The notes under the pieces: generated by a model
The model's database searches: none
What the model was told of the DNA's origin: nothing
Seen by the model: the letters and a program-made list of their open reading frames with translations, nothing else
NCBI RefSeq assembly: GCF_029962835.1
Contig: NC_080577.1
Location: 6,982,501 to 7,046,500, forward strand
DNA: 64,000 bases
Direction: 5' to 3'
Origin: Magnolia sinica
Taxonomy: Eukaryota; Streptophyta; Magnoliopsida; Magnoliales; Magnoliaceae
Made by a program: the position numbers and the translations under genes
Shown here: positions 45,456-56,900 of the stretch, piece after piece
Layout: every line of letters starts with the position of its first letter
Position numbering within the stretch: the first letter of the stretch is position 1

Positions 45456-46372
45456 TACTCAGTGTCCAGTCCCTCCAATACTGGGGGATAGGGCATTACC
45501 CAAAGGCATGCCCAATGGGATTCGATTGGAAAGCTTGGACAGCATTTTATATAGATGGGCCAAATTCTGTTGGCGTTCAAGAACTACTTTCGAAGATGTA
45601 TTGCATGTCCCATCTTATATCAGTCTACCTTCCGATTAAATTGTTCCCCTCCATACATAAGGATGGAATCCAATCCTTTTGTTGCACGAGAATGGATCAC
45701 ACATGTATGTCTAATCCGAACCTACTAAGAATCATGTGGGCCTTCTCGTGATCTTTATGTATCACATGAATCATCAGTATCAAAATGATTTTCGAACACA
45801 CCACATTTAGGGTTTGTTTGGATTAAGGATTACTATAGTAATGCAATGAAAAATGCAATAATTTTAAAACTCTTTATCAAAATATTTTCATTGACTATTG
45901 TGCTTGGTTTGTTGAGGGAACTTCTTCTTCTTCTTCTTCTTTTATTTATTTATTTATTAAATTTAAATTAAATCATTAAATCCATACAACATACATCACC
46001 TAGCTAGAATAGGTTCGTGAGAGTACCCCTCGTGATGTATGTTTTTTTTTTTTTTTTTTTTTAAAAACAATAAAAAAAATCCAAGCCATCCATCTGTCTT
46101 AAAAACGTCTTTGGTCCATTGTAATGTTTACTTTTCATCCAACCTGTTGAACAAGTCATATACACTTAGATGGAGGGAAAACACAAATATTACCTGGATC
46201 CAAAACTTTTGTAACCCCCAGTAAGTTTCCAATGGTAGGTGCTCATTCACCAACTGTTTCGTATGATATGGTCCGCCTATGATTTGGATCCGCCTTATAT
46301 TTGAGGTGGGTTTCAACAAGAGTGCCTAGGGTTAAGTGCCTATGTGGGATTTGTTTTTTTTTTTTTTTTTAA

Positions 46373-46403
<31 letters not shown>

Positions 46404-46447
46404 CAAAAACAAAAACAACTTGCCTCCTCTATGCTACACTTGCAATC
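45456..46447. other. Intergenic; repeat fragments and A/T runs
   Basis: A TTAGGGTTTGTTTGGATTAA end typical of PIF-type elements lies at about 45,808 without an identified partner. Long T and A runs occur at 46,041-46,062 and 46,347-46,404. A half palindrome sits at 46,115-46,310. Confidence 0.4.
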
Positions 46448-46590
46448 TAGGGGTGTCAATGGGTTGGGCTGGCCTGTCAGGCTTTTGAGCCCAGCTCACG
46501 GCGAGCCAAACTTAGGATGGGGTATTGGCACGAGAGCTGGGCTCGTGCTTAAAAATCAAGCCCGTTATAAAATCAGGCCGGGCTTGGATG
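46448..46590. repeat. hAT-like MITE end fragment
   Basis: It starts TAGGGGTGTCAATGGGTTGG, the usual end of plant hAT MITEs, followed by GGGCT-rich sequence. The opposite end was not found. Confidence 0.5.
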
Positions 46591-46604
46591 CAATATCCAA
46601 AAGC

Positions 46605-47010
46605 CGGTAATGCTTGTGATAAATCCACCGTACCCATATTATTTTAAAACATGAGACCAAAAATGAGGTGTATCCAAGGCCAAGGACATTACGACCAGAG
46701 GGAAAGCAGTGAAAGAAATGCCTACCATTGAAACCTTACTGGTGTTAACTTTGATGTTTATATGCCATCTAAATCATTTATAAAGTCATTCCTAGTTGGA
46801 TGAATTGAAAAAATAAAAAACTTAACCGGATACAAAACTTATGTGGCCATTTCAATGCTTCAACGGTAGTATTACAATATCCACTGTTTCCTCCCCCGAT
46901 GCGCACTTGGGTTTTGAATCGACCTAAGTTTTTTGTCTCATATCTTAAAATGATCTAGAAAATGGATGTGCAGGATGGATTTCTCACAAATATCATAGAG
47001 GGCTCGGCCT
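46605..47010. repeat. palindromic MITE, type II
   Basis: The left arm GCTTGTGATAAATCCACCG mirrors the right arm GATGGATTTCTCACAAATAT. The central GATGTTTATATGCCATC block is typical of this subfamily. Confidence 0.65.
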
Positions 47011-47059
47011 CCCGTAACCTAACCCATAGTGGATTCCTCATCCCGTGCAACGGGCGGGA

Positions 47060-47202
47060 TTGCATACTGAGTAAACGTTAGAGGGCTCACTGTAATGTAT
47101 GTATCTTATCCACACCGTCTATCTGTTTTACCAATTCATTGTAAGGGATGATCCAAAATTTGAAGTATATCCAAATCTCAAGTGGTCCACACCAGCTGAA
47201 AG
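47060..47202. repeat. left half of a palindromic MITE, cut at O-methyltransferase fragment D
   Basis: ACTGAGTAAACGTTAGAGGG through TATCCACACCGTCTATCTG to CAAGTGGTCCACACCAGC, then an abrupt switch to O-methyltransferase sequence. Confidence 0.75.
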
Positions 47203-47330
47203 GCACACTTGAGGGACATGGAATTTACGAAATGATAGAGATGGTTCCATACGTGGGCTTGGGCTTGCAACAGCTCATGGCCTCTCTCTCCTTCGTTGGG
47301 CGCCATCACTAACTCCTGTCTTCAACACCT
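47203..47330 (-). pseudogene. O-methyltransferase N-terminal fragment (copy D)
   Basis: From 47,303 the minus strand encodes MAPNEGERGHELLQAQAHVW, then NHLYHFVNSMSLKC, differing from copy A at only a few positions in about 100 bp of coding sequence and in part of the upstream flank. It covers only the first 34 or so codons of the dimerisation domain and then stops at half a palindromic MITE. A breakpoint this sharp against near-identical sequence suggests a fairly recent duplication or a rearrangement between repeats. It lacks the SAM-binding and catalytic regions, so it has no enzymatic role. Same strand as copies A, B and C. Confidence 0.9.
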
Positions 47331-47764
47331 GCTCATGCACAACCCTATATACAGAGATATACGTGGTCACATTAACCTTACATGCTACTTTGAGCTCTGT
47401 ATGAAGAGGCCGGTTCCCCTACAACTCCCTGTAAAACAAGCATGATCAACAAGAGCCGTGCCTAGGGCCCGCCTGAATCTTGCCAAAATCTCAGGTGGAA
47501 CACACCACAAGTATTAATGTAAATCATGCCTAATTAATACCTATATATTCACTTGTGATGGCCCACATTTTGGAATGGATTGGGTTCTTGAGTTTTGCTG
47601 TGTAGCTTCGTCATGGTGGGGCTCAGCTGTTGAAGGGGGTTGGATGCATGACATAAATGACACCAACCGCTGGATTCTGCACATAGGCAACGTTGGGATG
47701 CATTGATGGATGGATTGGATGGTATTCATATGTCATGATGGCCCCGTAGAGCAAATTTAATTTA

Positions 47765-48107
47765 ATATTGGGCACCAAGGATAAAGAACCTCCTTCTCAG
47801 GAGATCGTTTTCTCTTGCCCTCATCCCTAGAGAGGCCAACGGTCCGGCTGACTACTTGGCTAAGCAGAGTAGTGCGTCCCAAGACATTCAGATTTACACG
47901 GTCCCCTCTGATCTCCCCTCTCTAGTTAGAGGTTCTTATTTTCTGGACAAATTTGGGCTGGGCTCAATTAGGAAACTAAAAAGATCTAATATGTACAATA
48001 TATGATAGGCGGGCCAGCCTTTTTGTCCCCGGTCTTCGCCCTGAACATCCTCTTTGTAAATTTTGCCTCATCAATGAAATCTCCTTTGAAAAAAAAGAAA
48101 AAAAATC
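47765..48107 (+). pseudogene. 5'-truncated LINE 3' end (RNase H tail, 3'UTR, A-rich end)
   Basis: One frame reads IPREANGPADYLAKQSS, then IYTVPSDLPSLVRGSYFLDK and FGLGSIRKLKRS before the stop. This is the end of the RNase H domain of plant L1-type LINEs, where the EAN-x-PADYLAK motif is usual. A 3' leader with CTTTGTAAATTTTGCCTC follows and the copy ends in AAAAAAAAGAAAAAAAA. The same end signature (FLDKVGLGSIK, TGTAAATTTTGATCAG) closes the LINE fragment at 54.5 kb, so both belong to one family. 5' truncation is the normal outcome of target-primed reverse transcription. Confidence 0.8.
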
Positions 48108-49010
48108 AATTACGTACTTGTATTTGGAATGTATCCAAATCCAAATTAAAATTATACTCGAATTAAGATGATTTCGAATCCTTAGTTGTGTTCAGTTACA
48201 TGTAATTGGATTGCACTAACATAGTATTCAATGCTTGTATTTAGAATACATTGAAATTTTTTACTATATTTACAAGAACCTAAAATTTGATTAACTTAAT
48301 CAATTTTAATATTTTAAATTAATATATAAATACAATATTTGACAAAATAATTGTAGCAAGCCCATTGAAATATATACTTCAATAAAACATGATGAAATTT
48401 GAGCCTATGGAGTGCCACAAATGTAAGACTCATGCATCCATGTTTTCAAGCCACCAAATTACATGGCCAATGTTTGGACAATTCAGATAATTCTATTGAT
48501 ATTATTTTAGTGATTCGTTTGATAATTAGATTGTTTTGGGGTATCATCAGTTTGTACGTATATAATGAATTAGTAGCTTAGCAACACCTTCGTATACATG
48601 TGACTCTCCTACCTATTCAATTACACTGAAATCATAATAAGAATTTAAGATTTTAAAACACACTAAAATTGTGTACTTCAAATACCTCTTATTCCATTTT
48701 AAGACTCGTTTGAGAGCTTGTAAATAAAGGTAAATGCAAAATGAAATTGAAAGTAAATCAATTAGGAATAAATGACTTACTTAGTCGTATTTAGATATGA
48801 TTACATGAAATGCATTTGAAATCCAAATATTCTATTTGGATGAGAGTAAATGAAAATATATGATTATTTTTAATGGTTTTTACACACAAGGGGTTTTATA
48901 TATAATGGACGGTCATGCTACGGACGACCATAGCCATAGATCTTTAGCTATGGCTTTTATCTGCAACCTTTGCTCTGTTTTCTAGTAGCATCTTAAGCCT
49001 TATTCAGTTA
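48108..49010. other. AT-rich intergenic, nothing recognised
   Basis: Short frames (48,399-48,581) are unsupported. A GGATGTATCCAAATCC-like inverted word near 48,130 and TTTGAGAGCTTGTAAATAAA at 48,711 may be ends of small elements. Confidence 0.4.
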
Positions 49011-49560
49011 TATTTTTGGACCCTGGGCCTACTTCCAGCACCAAATTCAAGGACCTGTCTTAGCTGTGATCAGGATCCAGTGATGTCGGTGGGACCTTGA
49101 CGGTGGCCCACCTCAATGTATGTGTCGTATGTCTTTGTCAGACGCGGATTAGCTACTGGTAGGTTGATCAGCGAGCCTGGCTACTAAAGTGACGTCATCA
49201 AGTTCTGTGGGCCCCACTATGATGTATTTGTTGTATCCTCACCGCTCATCCATTTGGAAAGATCATTTTAGGGCGTTAGGCAAAGAAAAAGTCATATCCA
49301 AAGCTCAGGTGGACCTATCACAAAGACATGGATGAAGAGAAAATATAAATATCAGCTCGATCCAACATTTTTATTTCCACTAAAAGTTTTTTTTTTTTTT
49401 AATGGTAGGCTTCCAATCACCAATTTCTTGTGATGTAGTCCACCTGAGATCTAAATCTACCTTAATTTTTTGCTCATGCACTAAAATGATCCATAAAAAT
49501 GGATGGATGACATGAATAATACATATACATCATGGTAGGGCTTACAGAGTTTTTCCACTA
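49011..49560 (+). repeat. inverted duplicate (left arm) of 52,328-52,925, includes a foldback MITE
   Basis: TTTTTGGACCCTGGGCCTAC, ATCAGGATCCAGTGATGTC, CGGTGGCCCACCTCAATGTA, GGTTGATCAGCGAGCCTGGC and TGACGTCATCAAGTTCTGTG appear here and, on the other strand, at 52,925-52,700. The MITE part begins with GACGCGGATTAGC at 49,141 and ends about 49,560. Confidence 0.85.
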
Positions 49561-49649
49561 ACACACAACTGTCCATGTTGCATTCTATCCTAGGCAATCT
49601 GAGTATCGTCCCTCACAACCACCTGCAAGAACAAATGGTAAATTGGTAA

Positions 49650-50110
49650 CTTGGGGTGGGCCCCACTGTGATATTTATGTAAAATAAACCCCAACCACTA
49701 GGTTTTTCACCGCATGTTAGGCCATGGGCCCAAAAATCAATTCCGTTTATGATTCACGTTGACTTGTACATAGTGTACAGGGCCTGCCAAACTATTTCCA
49801 TCAGTGTATCCCAAGTGATTCATGTCTAGTTACAAATTTTTTGGGCGCAGGCCTAAGTTTTTTTTTTTTTCACAATCTAATGGTTAAAGTGGATTTCATA
49901 CAAGCATCATGGTGGACCCTTTAAAAATCAAGGGTATATATATCTCTCCCAATCATTTTCTTTAGTGTAGCTCACGAGAATCAGAGGTTAATATGACTTT
50001 GTCTTTATGCCCAATATGAGACTTAATAACAAATGGTCACGATGGATCTTATAAAAACATCATGGTGGGCTCTGTCTAAGTCAACAGTTGTGTCCCACAC
50101 AAATTTTCTT
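49650..50110. repeat. type III palindromic repeat
   Basis: GGGGTGGGCCCCACTGTGAT on the left and AAAAACATCATGGTGGGCTC on the right, with mirrored ATTCACG/CATGATTC-type boxes in between. Confidence 0.6.
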
Positions 50111-50149
50111 TTCTAAGTAAACTTTGTATACAGTTAAAGAGATTTTACT

Positions 50150-50870
50150 GGACAAAGTGATGGGTTCCACCAGACAAAGTGACCGGATTGCCGGATAAAG
50201 TGATAGAGTTCCAGTAGACAAAGTGACAGGGTTCCACTAGACAAAGTGACGGGATTCTACAAGATAAATTGATGCGGTTACTGGACAAAGTGATGGTGTT
50301 TCACTAGACAACGTGACGAGATTATGGGACAAAGTGATGGAATTCTACTAGACAAAGTGACGGGTTTTATTGGAGAAAGTGACCACATTGCCCGATAAAG
50401 TGGTGAGGTTCTACTAAGTAAAGTAATGGGTTTCCAGAAAAAGTGTAATGACTTCATAAGACAAAGTGATGGGGTTCTCGGACTAAGTGACGGGATTCGA
50501 CTAGACAAAGTGATGGATTTACTAGACATAATGATGGGTTCCACTGGATAAAGTGATGGAATTGCTAGATAGTGGTGTGGGTGAAGTGATGGGGTTCTAT
50601 TGGGTAAAGTGATGGGGTTGTTGGACAAAATGACAGAATTTTACAGGATAAAGTGATGGGGTTGTTGGACAAAATGACAGAATTTTACAGGATAAAGTGG
50701 CAAGGTTGCGGGACGAAGTGACAGGGTTATCAAACAAAGTGATGGTATTCCACTAGACTAAGTTTGGGATTACTGGACAAAGTGACATGGTTCCATTAAA
50801 CAAATTGATGAAGTTTTATTAAACAAAGTGACAGAGTTCTCTTAAGTAAAGTGATGGGGTTCTATGATAC
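50150..50870 (+). repeat. ACAAAGTGATGGGGTT minisatellite, forward arm
   Basis: About thirty degenerate units of 18-25 bp built on RACAAAGTGAYGGGRTT plus a spacer such as CCACTAG. 50,607-50,650 and 50,651-50,694 are exact 44-bp duplicates, showing recent unit turnover. The frames across it (for example 50,278-50,628, minus) are repeat translations, not a protein. Confidence 0.92.
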
Positions 50871-51224
50871 TTCTATATACGAAATCCATTCTAACCACTT
50901 ACATTACTAAAAAAAAAAGGCATGTCACCAAAAACTTGTACCAATACATGAATTACTTTGGCCACACTAATGAAACAGTCCAGAAGGTGAGCATTGCCTT
51001 GTGCATGGTTTCCATTCAAGTGGTCAATCTGAATAATAGATGGAATTGATTTTTGGACCAATGACTTTGACATGAAATGATGCACATGGTGGTCAAAGAT
51101 GACTTTACATAAACATTATGGTGGAGCCCACCCAAGCCAATGACCTATTTGCTTGCATTGGTTGTGGTAGAAGAGACCCGAATTGCGTGGGATAGCACAC
51201 ATCATTAACAGTGCTATTGTGTGC

Positions 51225-51412
51225 TATTGGAAAAGACCCATCACTTTGTTTGATAACCCTGTCACTTTGTCTTGCAACCCTGACACTTTATCCCGTGGAA
51301 TTTTGTCACTTTGTCGAGCAACCCCATCACCTTACCCAATAGAACCCCATCAAATTGTTTAGAAAAACCTCGTCATTTTATCTAATAGAACCCTGTCACT
51401 TTGGGCCCACTA
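51225..51412 (-). repeat. same minisatellite, inverted arm
   Basis: Here the units read as complements: AACCCTGTCACTTTGTCTTG, AACCCCATCACCTTACCC and AGAACCCTGTCACTTTGGG. About nine units face the forward arm across a 350-bp spacer. Confidence 0.9.
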
Positions 51413-51820
51413 TGTTGTCTGTGTTTTATCAATGCCATCCATCCATTTTTAGGAATCATTTTATCGCATGAACACAAAACTGAGGCAGATCCAAATCTCA
51501 GTTGGACCACACCATAGGATACAGTGGTGATCGGAGGCCAATCATTAAAAACTTCTCAAGGGATACAAAAGTTTTAGATCAAGTTGAGATTTACATTTTT
51601 TTTTTCCTTCATTCATGTCTTTGTGACCTTATCAACAGGTTTGATATCAAATAAACATTACAGTGAGCCCTTAAAATTTGTTAATGCTGGCATTCAATCA
51701 CCACTCTTTCCAATGATGTGCTCCACCTGGAATTGAATCTGCCTCGTTTTTGTGCTCATGCCCTAATATGAAATGGGTAGACAACATGGATAAAATACAT
51801 CCATCATGGCGGGCCCACAG
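51413..51820. repeat. palindromic MITE, type I, starting in the minisatellite arm
   Basis: GGGCCCACTATGTTGTCTGT on the left, ACATCCATCATGGCGGGCCC on the right. The centre has TTGGACCACACCATAGGAT. Confidence 0.75.
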
Positions 51821-51939
51821 TTTTTTTAGTAGCATACAGTACCAACCGTGGGTGCTATGTGCTGCCTTAGACGGTCTAAGTCTTGGAAAGGGAACACGCA
51901 TTTTTTGGAACCCCTGTACCACCATGCGGGTGGAACATG

Positions 51940-52327
51940 ACAGTGGGGCCCAACTTGATACATTGTATATCTAGGCCAGCTATCATCTTTGCCAGTTTAT
52001 TTTAGGGAATGTCAAAAAAATGAAAATCATCCAAATTTTAGGTTGACCACATCACAAAAAACAGTAGTCATTGTTTGTTAAAATTTATTTTGGTACACAT
52101 AGCTAGGTTTTGGATCAAGCAGATATTTGTGTTTTTCCTCCATATTGGTTTTCGTGTGACTTTATCAACAAAAGGTTAGGTGGCAAATAAACATGATAAC
52201 GGTAGTAAGTTTCCAATGGTGGCCCTTCAATGACCACTTTCCTATGGTGTGGTCCACCTAAGATTTCTATCTCCTTTTTCAGACAATGCGTTAAAATCAG
52301 TTGAAAAAAAAAATAGACGGCAAAGAT
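51940..52327. repeat. palindromic MITE, degraded
   Basis: CAGTGGGGCCCAACTTGATA opens it. The centre shows GGTTGACCACATCAC and GGTGTGGTCCACCTAAG. It ends at the next element's GGACGCGG. Confidence 0.6.
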
Positions 52328-52790
52328 GGACGCGGAGTCTAAAAATGTGGGCCCTACCATGATGTATGTGTTGTATCCACACCGTCCATCCATTTGGAGA
52401 GATCATTGTAGGGCATAAGCCATAGAATGAGGCTGATCTAAAGCTCGAGTGGACCCCACATCAGAAAACAATGGGGAGAGTGACGCCCACCAATGAAACC
52501 TTACTGAATGACATGAAAGAAGGCAAAACACAAATATCAGCCTGATTGAAAACTTCTGTAGCCCCTAAAATTTTTTAATGGTAGGTGTGCAATCCCACTG
52601 TTTTCGGTGATGGGCCTACTCGAGCTTTGGATCTGACTTATTCATTGCCTAACGTAAAATTATCTTTCCAAATGTATGAATGGTGTGAATACAACAAATA
52701 CATCATGGTGGGGCCCACAGAACTTGATGACGTCACTTCAGTAGCCAGGCTCGCTGATCAACCTGCCCCAGTAGCTAATCTATGCCGCGC
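52328..52790. mobile_element. foldback MITE with GGACGCGG ends
   Basis: The left end GGACGCGGAG, with part of the arm deleted, leads to TGTGGGCCCTACCATGATGT. The right arm runs through TCATGGTGGGGCCCACAG and TGACGTCACTTCAGTAG to GCCGCGC. It is the partner of the element at 49,141. No clean 9-bp duplication was seen. Confidence 0.7.
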
Positions 52791-52925
52791 AAAGACATAC
52801 AACACATACATTGAGGTGGGCCACCGTAAAGGTCCCACTGACATCACTGGATCCTGATCACAGTTAAGACGGGTGCTTGAATAAGGTGCTGGAAGTAGGC
52901 CCAGGTCCAAAATCATAATTGGATC
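52690..52925 (-). repeat. inverted duplicate (right arm) of 49,011-49,250
   Basis: The flanking unique-looking part (GTCCCACTGACATCACTGGA, ATCCTGATCACAG, GAAGTAGGCCCAGGTCC) matches the left arm in reverse complement, so the duplication is larger than the MITE itself. Confidence 0.85.
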
Positions 52926-52964
52926 ATGGGTCAACGCGTCCTTAGGATAAGGTGCTCAACGGTT

Positions 52965-53112
52965 ATCTTATGGGTTAATCAGGTAGTATTTTGTAAATAG
53001 TTTTTAATTTTATTAAGTTTTGTGCTGACGTTAGCATAAATGATGTGGACCAATTAAATTCAATTACATGGGAAGCTGCTGTTCTCTGGAAAGAGATGAT
53101 CAATATGCAACG
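52965..53112 (-). repeat. inverted copy of 33,548-33,700
   Basis: AAGTTTTGTGCTGACGTTAG, CATAAATGATGTGGACCAAT and CATGGGAAGCTGCTG match the other copy in reverse complement. Confidence 0.75.
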
Positions 53113-53439
53113 CTTTGGAATATGGGCCGAATTTTAGGTTTATTTTTTATTTTTGGCAAAACTCAACTCGGTAAAAACAAAAATTCTCTAAGCCCTACTA
53201 GAATGTATGTGTTATATGTATACCGTTCATTCATTTTCTCACATCATTTGAGGGCATGAGTCTAAAAATGAAGCATATATGAAGCTTAAGTGGTCCTCAC
53301 CACAAAAAAGCTGCATGTTTAACCGTGAGTATCATTATCCCTGCTATTTCCTACTTCAGCTTTAGATCAGCCAGATTTTTGAGCTCATGTTCCAAAATAA
53401 ATAAATAAAACACATACATCATAGTAGTCCACGCCTTCA

Positions 53440-54650
53440 GGAGAATTCTCATAAAGTTTGCTTAGAGTTTGAATAGATCTCCAAACTCGGGGAGAATCTG
53501 GTCCAAATGGGTTTGGCATGCTTCTAAGCCTCCTAAAGTCTCCCTGTTTGTTCGGAGAGTGATGCAAAATGCGGTTCCGGTGGAGGTGGAGGTTAAAACT
53601 AGAGGTGTGCACCTTGCGTCCAGGTGCGTGTGTTGTACTCTGCACGGTTCTCACTCACATGAGCAAGAGTCGCTATCCCACTTGTTTGTTGGTAGTAGGC
53701 TAGCTATGGAAATGTGGGGGACGGTTGGTAGAACCTTGGAATTAATATGATAGCTGCGGGATCGATCGAGGGCAAGCTAACTCAATGGTGGATGGCTGCG
53801 TCTGCTAATAGAAGGAGATCGGTGGCTCTCATGCTCATCCCGTGCTTCATCATTTGGGAGATTTAGAAAGCAGAAATGCCGCTATCTTTGATAATATGAG
53901 GGTAGATCACAGGGTGGTGATAGATAAAATCTGGCATTAGAGGAAGAGGGATTGATGGGTTGGCGACTGAGCGGGATTTAAGGAGGAAATCTGGGGGTCC
54001 AGGTTCTCTAGTTAGGGTGAATGCCAGTCCCAGGGTAATTTAATGGAAGAAACCTCCTTTGGGATGGGTTAAAATAAATGTTAGACGGCTCTGCTAGAGG
54101 TAACCCAGGTTTGGTTAGCGGAGGTGGTTTTTGTAGAGGCCCGAATGGAGAATTCTTCTTTGCTTTTGCGTCTAAGTACGGGGTGGGGTCGAATAAACAG
54201 GCGGAGGTTCCTGCCGTCCATGACAGGATCTAGTTTGGGTTGCAATGGGGTTTTCCCCACATTATCATTGAGTCCGATTCGAGGACGGTTGTAGATATGC
54301 TCAACGGGTTGGTGAGGCCCAGTTGGAAACGGAAGATGTGGGTGTATGAGATTCAGGAGTTGATGCAAAGGGGTTGGATTATTTTTAGACACGTCATGAA
54401 GGAAGGCAACTCAGTAGCGGATTTTATAGCTTGTCTGGGTAACGGCTCTCAAAGTTCCAGTTGGTGGGGGAGGAGAGTCGAGCTCCCTCAAGAGGTAAGG
54501 GGCTTGATTTTCCTAGACAAGGTGGGTTTGGGTTCGATTAAGGTTGGGTGGGAAGGATGATTTTGTGCAGTTTTTTCTCTCTTCTTCTTTTCCATGATAG
54601 GCCCTAGTTATTTTGGTTAGTGGGCACAAATGTAAATTTTGATCAGAAAT
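53440..54650 (+). pseudogene. LINE (L1-type) C-terminal fragment: zinc-binding domain and RNase H
   Basis: The frame 53,469-53,750 reads WHASKPPKVSLFVRRVMQNA, then CVCC..ESLSHLFVGSRLA..MW, the zinc-binding region that follows reverse transcriptase in plant LINEs (usual pattern W..K.P.K...F.W, CxxC, HLFxxC). The RNase H part follows after several breaks: IIIESDSRTVVDMLNG, then GWIIFRHVMKEGNSVADFIA (54,240-54,560), ending FLDKVGLGSIKVGWEG. A 3' untranslated stretch with CAAATGTAAATTTTGATCAG closes it near 54,650. Stops and frameshifts in 53,750-54,240 rule out function. It is 5'-truncated and shares its end with the fragment at 47.8 kb. Confidence 0.85.
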
Positions 54651-54788
54651 GAAGAATAGTTCCATCCACGAAGTTTTGCCATGCAGATCAAAATTTGAGA
54701 GTCAATGCCGATCAATCTTATTTGTTTGAAAATTTTTATATGGAAAAAGTAAGGCCTTTGGAGCAGGAATGCGTCGACGTTACTACCT

Positions 54789-54930
54789 ATAGGGTTGAAA
54801 GTCAGGAAGGTGTAATCTGACCGACCCGTGATTGACCCAACATTGGGTTGGGCTCGGGCAGGATGTATCGGGTTTGGTCTCATGTTTGGGTTATATAAAC
54901 ACCAACCCGACCCAACCCAATCCAAACTCA
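54789..54930. repeat. hAT-like GGGTTGGG/CCCAACCC repeat fragment
   Basis: It opens TAGGGTTG and is full of CCGACCCG, GGGTTGGGCTCGGG and CCCGACCCAACCC. It resembles stretches at 27,070 and 46,448. Confidence 0.45.
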
Positions 54931-55832
<902 letters not shown>

Positions 55833-56017
55833 CCTACATAGCCCTTTAAAAATTTACGCACCATAATATTAGCCATCAGATTCAGAAACCATTGAAACGG
55901 CAATTCGTGTCTTTCCACATTTAATGTTAGAGCTACGAGAGAGAATAGTAGCTCTCTTGCACACAAAATGTTTCTCTCATATCCTTGTTCTCCTTTGTAC
56001 GCAAATTGTCTGGTGTG

Positions 56018-56480
56018 TTGATGTCACCAAGTTATGTGAGCCTCTATATGATATATATGTTATATCTGCACCATCTGTCCATTTTGCGAGATCATTTTAG
56101 TTCATGGGCTAAAAAATGAGTAAGATCCGAAGCTCAAGTGGACCATACTGTAGAAAACAATGGGGACAGTGATGCCTATCGTTGAAACTTTACCAAGGCC
56201 AATCATGATGTTTATTTGCCATCCAATTTATTCATAAGGTCACGTAGACCTATATGAAGGGAAACACAAATATTTGCTTGATCCAAACTTTTATGGGCCC
56301 CAAGTGGCTTTCAATGGTAGGCGTTCAATTGCCGCAACTTTCTCTGGTGTGGTCCACTTGAGCTTTGGATCTGCTTTATTTTTGGGCCCATTCCCTAAAA
56401 TATTCTCGTAAAATTGATAGACGGTGTGTATATAACACATACATTATAGTGTGTCCCACAAAACTTGGTGACATCAACCC
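56018..56480. repeat. palindromic MITE, type I
   Basis: The left GATGTCACCAAGTTATGTGA mirrors the right CACAAAACTTGGTGACATC. The inner boxes are AAGTGGACCATACTGTAG and TGGTGTGGTCCACTTGAG. Confidence 0.78.
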
Positions 56481-56539
56481 ACTAGGAAGGTGGGAGGTAT
56501 GTTTCACACCACGCAATCCGCTTCCTTCTCCCATGTTGC

Positions 56540-56900
56540 ACACGGACGCGGATTGCTTGCGAAAGCCTCTAACGAGAACTTCCTACGATGGAACTTAAGT
56601 GCGACCCAACATGATGTTTGTGATAAATCCACCTCATCCACCGGTTTTGCCGGATTATATTAGGACATGGACCCAAAAATGAAGCAAATCCAAAACTCAG
56701 GTGGGCCACTCGCCTGGAACAAGTGGTTAGGAAAATGCTTACTATTGAAACCTCTCTGTGGTCCACCATGATGTTTATATGCCATCCATACAGTTCATTA
56801 AGTCGTTCCTACTAGGACGAATTGAAAACACATAAATATTAGTTTGATTAAAAACTTCAATAGCCTTGTGAATGTTTCAGTGGTGGTGTAAACACCCCGC
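56540..56900. repeat. palindromic MITE, type II, right arm missing
   Basis: GACGCGGATTGCTTGCGAAAG, then ATGATGTTTGTGATAAATCC and CAGGTGGGCCACTCGCC. The expected mirrored right arm does not follow. Confidence 0.6.

Noticed and set aside
50278..50628. 116-residue Ser/Pro/Ile-rich frame on the minus strand
   Set aside because: It is a read-through of the minisatellite; its repeats follow the DNA unit, with no start context or homologue.
49011..53112. Possible CRISPR-like array or centromeric satellite in the repeated region
   Set aside because: Units are variable in length and sequence without unique spacers, the locus is plant nuclear DNA, and the array is too short for a satellite.
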